Source: an uncultured Actinomycetes bacterium
Lineage (GTDB): Bacteria; Actinomycetota; Actinomycetes; Nanopelagicales; Nanopelagicaceae
Assembly: GCA_903921405.1 (NCBI GenBank)
Contig: CAIXPV010000172.1
Location: 1 to 8,294 of the forward strand
Direction of reading: 5' to 3'
DNA: 8,294 nucleotides
A program made the translations under genes and the position numbers. Shown in pieces: positions 1-5,996 of this stretch; position 1 is the stretch's first letter; each line of letters begins with the position of its first letter. The notes beneath the pieces were generated by a model. It did no database searches. It was not told the origin of the DNA and worked only from the letters and a program-made list of their open reading frames with translations.

Positions 1-54
1 GCCAGGAGTACTTTACTTCGAACTTCTTATATTTTCTGCATCAAAAAAGTGAGA

Positions 55-1809
55 TTAGTTATTAATCCACATCTTTCCAAATGCAGGGTTACCCTGAGGT
101 ACCCAGAAGAACACACCAGATACTTGTGATCCCCAAACAAACTGAGCCTTACCAAAGATTGTTGGCAGTACCCAGAAGTTCTTCATTGCTTGTACATCGA
201 GTGCCTTCCACATGACAGCCTGCTTTGCACGATCAGTGGTCAACATCGCAGTGTTGATGCCCTTCTCAAATGCTGCATAGGCTGGATCGCTTGTGTTCTG
301 GCAGAGGTTGAATCCACCAAATGAAGCGAAGAGCTCTGGAATAACTGTTGATGCATTTGCCCAGTCGGCGCCCCAACCTGACATTGAGATATCACTCTGC
401 TTGTCAGGGTTCATAACTGTTGGGTAGTAACCCGAGCTAATTGGGTTAAATGTGACCTTGATTCCAGCACGTGCATAGGCTGCAGTCTCGATTGGAATTG
501 TGTCGTTAAGAGTTACTGACTGACGGATATCAATTTTGATTCCAGTCTCAGTCGCCTTCTTGTAGTCAGCAGGACACTTTGTCTTTGCTGTCTCCATGAG
601 CGCCTTTGCCTTAACAATATTTCCTTCTGGAATAAAGTCAGGACTTCCTGGACCTACGACCTTAGTTGGTGCGTAGTCAGTTGCTAGCAATGGGCTGATT
701 ACGCCAGTTGCATATGAACCTGCATATGTTGATCCGCCAGCATAATCAAGCAATGCCTTAGCATCGCGTGCATAGTACATAGCTTGACGAACTTCGATGC
801 AAGGCATTGCCTTAACATTGAATGCAAAGTAGCGAGCATATGGATCCGAGTTGTTCATGCGACGGTTCTTAAATGAACTGTCTGTGAAGAACTTGTCATT
901 GTTTGTTGACAATGGTTCATCGAAGTCAACTGCAGTTGGAATTGTGTCGCCGAGCATGATCTGATCGATAACTTCTTCGTCATAACCAAACATGATGATA
1001 ACTTCATCTGGGTATGGAGTACGTACTGGATCTGATGCCTTTGACCACTTTGAGTTACGTACTAGACGTAACTGAGTTTTGCTGTTCTCAACAATCTTGT
1101 AAGGACCAGTTGCCTGTGGCTTTAGGTCGTACTTATCGCCTGTGTCCTTAGATGCCTGCACTGGAGAAATAACTCCATATGTTGCAAGGTAGTTAAAGTC
1201 AGCGATTGACTTGTTGAGATTAAATGTAATTGTGCGGTGATCAGCTGAACAAGAGACAGCCTTATGGAAAGCTGCGAGTCCTGCTGCATCCTTCTTGTAT
1301 GGGCCCTTGAATACTGAACTACCATCGGCTGCCTTTGGAATATCTAGCCAAACCTGTAGGTAACCGGGACCATCAGTGATGACATCAGTTGCAAATACGC
1401 GTGAGACTCCGTATTGAACATCTTCACATGTAATTTTCTTGCCATCTTCAAAAGTTGAGCCTGGACGAAGTGTGAACTTCCATGTCTTAGCTGCATTGCT
1501 TGGCACGCCTGTGTTAGTTGCAAGATCAGGAACAAGTGATGCACCTGCAGCGCCTGGAACTGGGTTGTATGCAACAAGGGTGCGAGTCGTAAATGAGTTC
1601 ATAAACGCTAAGTCGCGGCCTGTGTAGATACGTGATGGGTCATAGTGATCTAGTCGTGGTGTGTGCTCAAGAAAGGTGAGAATTCCACCGGTCTTAGGTG
1701 TAACGGCAGCGCTAGCAGATGTTGCACCAGAAACCATTACGGCACTGATTGCAAGTGCGCTAGCAGCGCTCATTACAACGGCACGACGAAGAGCAGAAAC
1801 ATTGCTCAT
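55..1809 (-). CDS. Family-5 extracellular solute-binding protein of a peptide/nickel-type ABC importer
   Basis: Captures a peptide or similar small solute outside the membrane and hands it to a Dpp/Opp-class ABC permease. The 584-residue product begins with a Sec signal peptide: Arg8-Arg9, a hydrophobic stretch at about 11-28, and a likely cut after Ala-Ser-Ala near residue 34. There is no lipobox Cys. SBP_bac_5 hallmarks are WKFTLRPGSTFEDG (110-123) with the following D-V...R, TGPYKI (234-239) and GWGADWANAST (478-488). Five Cys follow the signal (128, 187, 337, 412, 503). An ATG six codons upstream (1827) is in frame, but only the ATG at 1809 has a ribosome-binding site (AAAGGA, 9-nt spacing), so I chose 1809. 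It lies 127 bp downstream of the DppC-type permease on the same strand, suggesting a shared transporter. The family is clear; the substrate cannot be read from sequence. Confidence 0.93.
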   Translation of the reverse strand: MSNVSALRRAVVMSAASALAISAVMVSGATSASAAVTPKTGGILTFLEHTPRLDHYDPSRIYTGRDLAFMNSFTTRTLVAYNPVPGAAGASLVPDLATNTGVPSNAAKTWKFTLRPGSTFEDGKKITCEDVQYGVSRVFATDVITDGPGYLQVWLDIPKAADGSSVFKGPYKKDAAGLAAFHKAVSCSADHRTITFNLNKSIADFNYLATYGVISPVQASKDTGDKYDLKPQATGPYKIVENSKTQLRLVRNSKWSKASDPVRTPYPDEVIIMFGYDEEVIDQIMLGDTIPTAVDFDEPLSTNNDKFFTDSSFKNRRMNNSDPYARYFAFNVKAMPCIEVRQAMYYARDAKALLDYAGGSTYAGSYATGVISPLLATDYAPTKVVGPGSPDFIPEGNIVKAKALMETAKTKCPADYKKATETGIKIDIRQSVTLNDTIPIETAAYARAGIKVTFNPISSGYYPTVMNPDKQSDISMSGWGADWANASTVIPELFASFGGFNLCQNTSDPAYAAFEKGINTAMLTTDRAKQAVMWKALDVQAMKNFWVLPTIFGKAQFVWGSQVSGVFFWVPQGNPAFGKMWINN

Positions 1810-1936
1810 TGACGTATTTCCTTTCATAGTGGGCGCAACGAAGACGCCAGTGAAGGTGATTCAATCAGATAATGTCCGTTTTGTGAATGCGATCAGGTAA
1901 CAGCCTCATAACAAAGCAGGGCTAGCGAAATGGACG
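1810..1936 (-). other. Intergenic gap between the DppC-type permease and the binding-protein gene
   Basis: This 127-bp stretch contains the ribosome-binding site for the binding protein. No strong terminator hairpin with a U-run follows the permease stop. A CATTAT element on the minus strand (around 1872-1877) could serve as a -10, but no convincing -35 lies 16-18 nt before it, so I cannot say whether the binding protein has its own promoter. The gap is long for a tightly packed genome, which leaves room for a promoter or mRNA-processing site. Confidence 0.4.
1819..1824 (-). promoter_or_regulatory. Ribosome-binding site deciding the family-5 binding-protein start
   Basis: AAAGGA on the minus strand sits 9 nt before the ATG at 1809. 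The alternative in-frame ATG at 1827 begins upstream of this element and has only GCGCCCACT before it, so the internal ATG is the better start. Confidence 0.7.
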
Positions 1937-2902
1937 TTAGCGGTCAGCCCGTGGATCTAAGGCATCGCGAAGTGCGTCGCCAACAAGATTAAAAGCAAGA
2001 ACTACAATTACTAGCGAACCCGCAGCTACTAGGAAAAAACTTGGCATGACGGTTACATATCTAGTGGCATTTGAGAGCAGGATTCCCCATGTAGATGCAG
2101 GGGGCTGAACTCCCAGACCTAGGTATGAATAGACCGCCTCGGCAGCTAAATATCCTGGAAGCGATAGTGAGACAACAACTATTACCGGCGCCCACAAATT
2201 AGGGATTAACTCTTTAGTCATCACTCGCCAACGGGTTGCCCCCATGGCTTGAGCTGCCGTCACAAACTCGCGCTCACGCAAACTGAGCACCTGGGAACGA
2301 ATCAGCCGAGAAAATCCTGGCCAACCAAAAAATGATAAGAAAAACACTAAGAAGATAATGCGGGCACTGTTGCCCTGGGCAATTCCTGAATCTTCGATGC
2401 GCGCCACCATAGGTTGATTAAGTGCAACGATCATAAAGAATGCGGGAAAAGCAAGAAGAAAATCAGTTGTGCGACCTAAGTAATTATCGATACGACCTCT
2501 GAAATATCCACCAATAATGCCTACAAATAAGCCAATAGTTAAACTTGTCAGCGTTGTTAATATTGCAATAAGAAAAGAGATGCGCGAGCCGTAAAGAAGT
2601 TGGGCCAGAAAGTCTCGACCTGTACCTGGAATGATTCCAAGCGGGTGCTGCCAACTAATTCCAATTGTTGGGATTCCGCTGATATCTAACTGATCTAAGT
2701 GCAAAGTATCTGGGTCGACGCCGATAATTTTGGCCACAATTGGGGCGAAGAGCGAGAGCAACAGCAGGGTGATACTGACAAGGGCTGCGCCTACTCCCAC
2801 TTTATTGCGCTTAAAGCGCATCCAGGCAATCTGGCGGGGGCTACGTCCTTGGATACCTTGGACGCTCAGTGGCGCTACTTTGATGTCAGATTTCGTACTC
2901 AC
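1937..2902 (-). CDS. ABC permease, DppC/OppC type (peptide/nickel class)
   Basis: Inner-membrane permease subunit, normally paired with a DppB/OppB-type subunit and two ATPases. From the chosen start the product has 321 residues, typical of the family. An OppC-type N-terminal segment (about 24-60) carries the first membrane helix. HPLGIIPG-TGRD (86-97) and LLYGSRIS (102-109) match the conserved loop after it. The ATPase-contacting EAA loop is at about 212-240 (key residues A-A...M-G-A...P-N). The C-terminus FNLVGDALRDALDPR is the canonical DppC ending. The reading frame also opens at a GTG at 2923, directly after an in-frame stop. I prefer the GTG at 2902 because a TAGAGT -10 element lies 7 nt before it, the spacing expected for leaderless actinobacterial mRNAs, and no ribosome-binding site precedes either GTG. 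No DppB-type gene is adjacent; a divergent lipoprotein gene occupies the upstream side. Confidence 0.9.
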   Translation of the reverse strand: MSTKSDIKVAPLSVQGIQGRSPRQIAWMRFKRNKVGVGAALVSITLLLLSLFAPIVAKIIGVDPDTLHLDQLDISGIPTIGISWQHPLGIIPGTGRDFLAQLLYGSRISFLIAILTTLTSLTIGLFVGIIGGYFRGRIDNYLGRTTDFLLAFPAFFMIVALNQPMVARIEDSGIAQGNSARIIFLVFFLSFFGWPGFSRLIRSQVLSLREREFVTAAQAMGATRWRVMTKELIPNLWAPVIVVVSLSLPGYLAAEAVYSYLGLGVQPPASTWGILLSNATRYVTVMPSFFLVAAGSLVIVVLAFNLVGDALRDALDPRADR

Positions 2903-2915
2903 GGCGCTTACTCTA
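2903..2915 (-). promoter_or_regulatory. Candidate leaderless promoter (-10) of the DppC-type permease
   Basis: On the minus strand TAGAGT (2915 to 2910) fits the TANNNT actinobacterial -10 pattern and is followed by 7 nt and then GTG (2902). Transcription starting at that GTG would give a leaderless mRNA. No TTGACA-like -35 is visible at the right distance. The call is inferential and depends on the GTG choice. Confidence 0.35.
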
Positions 2916-2918
2916 TAC

Positions 2919-2947
2919 TTCACTTATTGTTTCTGGCGCCATATCTT
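2919..2947 (+). promoter_or_regulatory. Candidate promoter of the lipoprotein gene
   Basis: TTCACT (2919-2924), a 17-nt spacer and TATCTT (2942-2947) each match the sigma-70 consensus at four of six positions, and would place the transcript start about 25 nt before the ATG. The spacer contains the 8-bp palindrome TGGCGCCA (2934-2941), which could be an operator or chance. The element is back-to-back with the candidate permease promoter on the other strand. Confidence 0.3.
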
Positions 2948-2980
2948 GGTGCTTAGATATTTTTAAGGGGTTTGAACTCT

Positions 2981-3523
2981 ATGAAAGCACTCGCGAAGAC
3001 TTCCAGAATACTCACCATAAGTGCGGCATTAATTCTTCTGCTCAGCGCATGCGGATCAAAAACAGCCGAATCAGCCCTTACGCAAGAAGAAGGTAAGGCC
3101 CTGACCGAAACCGTTGAAGCCGCCCCTCAAGCAACTGGTGGTTTTGATTCACCTGTCATCACTCCAGACAAAATCTCTTACACATTATCCTCGCCTTCTC
3201 ACTTCGTGCCAGGCAAGTTCGCATCAGGTCAGCTTCCAGATCTAACAAATGAAAAATTCACAGTAACAGTCACTAACAATTCAGCGGCCGCACTTGACCT
3301 TGCAACGTTGATTGTTAAAGGAAGCACTGCCAGTGGGGATTGCGTTGATATCTTCGATGGCGATAACTCAATGGAGGGCGCACCTACTGATCCATTAGCT
3401 GCAGGTGCAACGACCACATTTTCCTGGGGTCTATCGTGTACAGGAAAAGCGGGTATAGATTTTTCAGTTGTGCTCTCAAATGCTGGTGTGAACTTCGTTG
3501 AAGTAACCGGAAAACTCGCTTAA
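2981..3523 (+). CDS. Small secreted lipoprotein with an Ig-like (DUF4352-style) beta domain
   Basis: A 180-residue surface lipoprotein of unknown function. The signal peptide has Lys2, Lys6, Arg9, a hydrophobic core (10-21) and a lipobox L-S-A-C with lipidated Cys24. A polar linker (25-55) follows, then a beta-rich domain (about 64-180) with alternating strands such as KFTVTVTNNS and a later TTTFSWGLSC. This pattern resembles DUF4352-type Ig-like domains that bind or hold proteins at the cell surface. Cys121 and Cys153 could form a disulfide. The ATG at 2981 is chosen over a TTG at 2972 because AAGGGG (2965-2970) lies 10 nt before the ATG and only 1 nt before the TTG. It is divergent from the permease and converges, stop to stop, on the beta-propeller gene. 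The lipoprotein call is firm; the fold is a resemblance, and the role is unknown. Confidence 0.85.
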   Translation: MKALAKTSRILTISAALILLLSACGSKTAESALTQEEGKALTETVEAAPQATGGFDSPVITPDKISYTLSSPSHFVPGKFASGQLPDLTNEKFTVTVTNNSAAALDLATLIVKGSTASGDCVDIFDGDNSMEGAPTDPLAAGATTTFSWGLSCTGKAGIDFSVVLSNAGVNFVEVTGKLA

Positions 3524-3544
3524 TTACTTCTGATTAAAGCGGGT
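3514..3544. terminator. Possible bidirectional terminator spanning the two convergent stop codons
   Basis: Arms at 3514-3524 and 3533-3544 pair over 11 bp with one bulged A and one G-U pair around an 8-nt loop. The structure covers both stop codons, TAA (3521-3523) and its minus-strand counterpart (3524-3526). Read on the minus strand it ends in a short run of four T, which suits termination of the propeller gene. On the plus strand no T-run follows. The stem is modest, so this is a candidate only. Confidence 0.35.
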
Positions 3545-4489
3545 CGGGCTCCATGCAGGACCTAGCTCCTGGTACTCCGTATTGATATCGCTGCTTCGCT
3601 TGGCGCGAAAATACTCATCGATGTCATAACGCTTTTTTGCCTTTACATCGGCAAAGGCAAGGTTGTAGCCACCATGGGGAATAAGGAAATCACCCGTTAC
3701 ATAAAAAATATATCTGGATCCATCTTCATAAGGGTATGCATCCGATGTATCCCAGTCGGTGGAGTTAAAGAAATATCTCACCGAGGGCTGGCCATCGTAG
3801 AAGCCCTTCATGATCGAATCATGTTTAGCGCTCTGAACGCGGGTATAAAGAAAACTAGTGTCATCCATTCCAATGGGGTAATAAGAGGATTGACCGGGGC
3901 CGGCATACATAAGGGTTTCCACACCATCTTTGAGAAGATAGATATCTCCGCTGCGTTCAAAGAGAATATCTCGGCCATTTTTTGCAAAATACGGCATTGA
4001 GGATTCAGGCTTACCCTGTGTGAGGTATTTTTTGTCGCTGCCATCGGCCTTCATAGTTACTAAAACACCGTCCTGCTTATAAATGATGGTGGGGCCGGTG
4101 GGAGAAAACTTAGGGTCCTCATCGCGAGCGCCATTGGGTCCAGTCAGGTTAACGGGCTGCGCCCACGTAGATCCGTCCCAGTGAGAGACAAAGACATCCC
4201 ACTCATTCTCAGGCAAACCAGCTTGTGAACCCATAAATGTGATCATCTGACCATCGGCAGAAAAATGGGCGTTTATCGGTGAGATCATGTCTCTCCAATC
4301 GCGGCCGACCTGGGTCATTGTCCCTGTCGGTAAATCGATCATCCACATGGTGGCATCCCAGGATTGATAGTCGCTATAACGGTGATAAATGAGCGTTCCA
4401 TCTAAGCGGGGCGCTCGCGAGCGCGTGATGGCAATGAGTGAGAGAGCAACTCCCAGTAGTGCAACTGCCGCCGCGACACGCCTATTCAT
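3524..4489 (-). CDS. Membrane-anchored or secreted TolB-type beta-propeller protein (PD40/WD40-like repeats)
   Basis: A 321-residue protein with Arg3-Arg4 and a hydrophobic segment (about 5-21), which is an uncleaved anchor or signal; no lipobox is present. The rest is built of TolB/PD40-like repeats with the pattern x-F-S-x-[DN]-G-x-x-I-x-[FY]. They start near 75 (HFSADGQMITF), 127 (KFSPTGPTIIY), 167 (YFAKNGRDILF), 204 (YPIGMDDTSFLY) and 252 (YPYEDGSRYIFY). A C-terminal half-repeat, PAWSP (311-315), can be completed by the N-terminal DGTLIYHR (30-37). That makes six blades closed by a velcro strand. The start has a strong ribosome-binding site (GAGGGGG at 4500-4494, 4 nt before the ATG). Similar propellers bind proteins or sugars extracytoplasmically, but no catalytic residues are recognisable. 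The neighbouring genes, a lipoprotein and two importers, do not fix its role. Confidence 0.82.
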   Translation of the reverse strand: MNRRVAAAVALLGVALSLIAITRSRAPRLDGTLIYHRYSDYQSWDATMWMIDLPTGTMTQVGRDWRDMISPINAHFSADGQMITFMGSQAGLPENEWDVFVSHWDGSTWAQPVNLTGPNGARDEDPKFSPTGPTIIYKQDGVLVTMKADGSDKKYLTQGKPESSMPYFAKNGRDILFERSGDIYLLKDGVETLMYAGPGQSSYYPIGMDDTSFLYTRVQSAKHDSIMKGFYDGQPSVRYFFNSTDWDTSDAYPYEDGSRYIFYVTGDFLIPHGGYNLAFADVKAKKRYDIDEYFRAKRSSDINTEYQELGPAWSPTRFNQK

Positions 4490-4508
4490 ACATCCCCCTC
4501 ATAGGCCC

Positions 4509-4536
4509 TTGACCATATCTGAAAACTCTGTAAGGT
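4509..4536 (+). promoter_or_regulatory. Candidate promoter of the sugar-uptake operon
   Basis: TTGACC (4509-4514) and TAAGGT (4531-4536) are separated by 16 nt and match -35 and -10 elements, the latter as TANNNT. The -10 lies at the left end of the first of two repeated boxes, so a repressor bound there would block transcription. The resulting leader would be about 80 nt and would include the second box. Confidence 0.45.
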
Positions 4537-4570
4537 AACCTAACACAAAGCGGTAGGTTTCCTAACACAA
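4533..4570. promoter_or_regulatory. Paired operator-like boxes, 22 bp apart, in front of the sugar-uptake operon
   Basis: AGGTAACCTAACACAA (4533-4548) recurs as AGGTTTCCTAACACAA (4555-4570), 14 of 16 bases identical. Each copy starts with a small palindrome: AGGTAACCT (4533-4541) and TAGGTTTCCTA (4554-4564). Their centres are 22 bp apart, about two helical turns, so two repressor dimers could bind on the same DNA face. The first copy overlaps the candidate -10. The likeliest binder is the ROK regulator at the operon's end; this is inference. On the minus strand the boxes lie about 45-80 bp before the propeller start, so they could also affect that gene. Confidence 0.6.
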
Positions 4571-4623
4571 TGGCGTGGGCTTTTTGTGGACTTACCCAAA
4601 GTTAAGTGACATAAGGAGAAGAC

Positions 4624-5985
4624 ATGAGAAAAAATCGCATGTTCGCTTCACTTGCAGTGACCGCCCTCGTAGTAAGCAGCCTTGTAGCTGCAACAACTGG
4701 AGCACACGCTGCAACGCGAACAGTTACAGTCTGGTCACCATATCAAGGTGGAAATTTAACCATGTGGGATGCGGCAATCAAGCGCATCGAAGCTGCCAAT
4801 CCAGGACTAACTGTTAAATCAGTTGGAAATATCGATATGGCTAAATCTCTGGCTGCAATCAATGCAGGTAACGGTCCAGATATATCTGTTTCAAATGGAA
4901 ATGGAAACCTTGGCTGGTTCTGCGGAACTGGTGCTTGGCAGAATTTGAATACCTACATTGCAGGTAAAAATGGAATTGACATGGCAGCAACATTTAACGC
5001 TGCATCAGTTTCCTCTTCGATTTCAAACCATGTGCGTTGCGCACTTCCGTTGTACTCTGAAGTCTTTGGTTTTTATTACAACAAAGATCTATTGAGTAAA
5101 GCAGGGTTTGCTAATCCGCCTAAGACAACAACTGAGCTACTTACATACTCACAAAAGCTCACAACATTTAACGCCGATGGAAGTATCAAGGCTGCAGGGT
5201 TCTTACCGTGGGCTGGCTATTACGGTTTTGATATGGATTCTATGTGGCTAGGACAAATGTTCGGCGCTAAGTGGTATGGCGGAGATCGTTCAGCTGCATT
5301 CTCATCAGATCCAAAGTGGGCTAAGGCATTTAACTGGCAGAAAGATTTCATCGCTAAGGTTTATGGCGGTGGAGATTTCGAAAAGGGAAGCAAGCTCCTG
5401 ACTAAGTTCGTTGCAGCACGTGGTGGCGAATGGGGAACCGATCATGACTTTATGACTGGCCGCGTTGCGATGAAGTGGGATGCAAACTGGATGGCACCAA
5501 TGTTCTGTACTGGTGATGACTGGACTATGGCCGATAAGTGCACCGCAAAGGTTAACTTTGGTATCACTGGCTTCCCGGTATCGCCTGATAACAGTGCTGC
5601 ATATGGCTCTGGTGTAGTTGGCCAAGGACAAATGGGTATTTCAAAGGGTTCAAAGAATGTAAAGGATGCATGGATTGTCATGAAGGCACTTGCTACCGAT
5701 ACAAAGCTTGCATCTGCTTGGGATACTGCCAATGGCGCCCCATCGTCACTTCTTGCTAAGGCTGCACGCCCAGCAACATATCCAGCTTGGTATCAGCCAA
5801 TTTATGACATTACGGCTAATCCAAAGTCTGCTTATCACACCGTTAAAAACACTGGAGAACATTTGGAAGAGTCACTACTTCAGAACTTAATGGCCTCATG
5901 GCAAGCAGGCGATACACCTAACATCAAGAGCGCACTTGCTGATCTAGCTCAAAAGGTAGATCAAATAGTCTCTAGAAATAGCTAA
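4624..5985 (+). CDS. Family-1 (sugar-type) extracellular solute-binding protein
   Basis: Binds a sugar outside the membrane and delivers it to the MalF/MalG-type permeases encoded immediately downstream. The 453-residue product has a Sec signal (Arg2, Lys3, Arg5, hydrophobic 8-25) with a likely cut after Ala-His-Ala at 29 and no lipobox Cys. The mature part shows the SBP_bac_1 layout: beta strand TVTVWSPY (33-40), NGPDISVS (83-90), the conserved LPLYSEVFGFYYNKDLL (141-157), and FMTGRVAMKWDANW (276-289). Trp and Tyr are abundant, as is common in sugar-binding clefts. Cys100, 139, 295 and 306 could make two disulfides. The start is set by a strong AAGGAGA ribosome-binding site, with GGAG 5 nt before the ATG. 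Sugar identity cannot be read; oligosaccharide or glycoside is plausible for the family. Confidence 0.93.
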   Translation: MRKNRMFASLAVTALVVSSLVAATTGAHAATRTVTVWSPYQGGNLTMWDAAIKRIEAANPGLTVKSVGNIDMAKSLAAINAGNGPDISVSNGNGNLGWFCGTGAWQNLNTYIAGKNGIDMAATFNAASVSSSISNHVRCALPLYSEVFGFYYNKDLLSKAGFANPPKTTTELLTYSQKLTTFNADGSIKAAGFLPWAGYYGFDMDSMWLGQMFGAKWYGGDRSAAFSSDPKWAKAFNWQKDFIAKVYGGGDFEKGSKLLTKFVAARGGEWGTDHDFMTGRVAMKWDANWMAPMFCTGDDWTMADKCTAKVNFGITGFPVSPDNSAAYGSGVVGQGQMGISKGSKNVKDAWIVMKALATDTKLASAWDTANGAPSSLLAKAARPATYPAWYQPIYDITANPKSAYHTVKNTGEHLEESLLQNLMASWQAGDTPNIKSALADLAQKVDQIVSRNS

Positions 5986-5996
5986 ACACTCTCTTC

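Noticed and set aside
1..54. Possible 3' end of a plus-strand gene converging on the binding-protein gene; plus-strand frames stay open here to stops at 50-52 and 63-65.
   Set aside because: At most about 20 codons are visible and none gives a recognisable motif; no start for a further minus-strand gene is visible either.
43..67. Possible terminator after the family-5 binding-protein gene: a GATTA/TAATC stem with a 5-nt loop, then T6 on the minus strand.
   Set aside because: The stem is only 5 bp with a single G-C pair and the T-run starts several bases away, so it is too weak to call.
2699..2966. Two plus-strand open frames overlapping the start of the DppC-type gene.
   Set aside because: Both are antisense to the well-supported permease N-terminus and lack start signals.
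4533..4570. The paired boxes as iron boxes for a DtxR/IdeR regulator.
   Set aside because: The half-sites are similar, but the symmetric 19-bp spacing is not met, and the operon encodes sugar uptake with its own ROK regulator.
4584..4612. Second promoter TTGTGG/TGACAT close to the sugar-binding-protein start.
   Set aside because: The -10 is poor and overlaps the ribosome-binding site region, so transcripts would lack a usable leader.
4575..4817. Plus-strand open frame of 80 codons overlapping the start of the sugar-binding-protein gene.
   Set aside because: It has no ribosome-binding site or family features and is out of frame with a clear signal-peptide-bearing gene.
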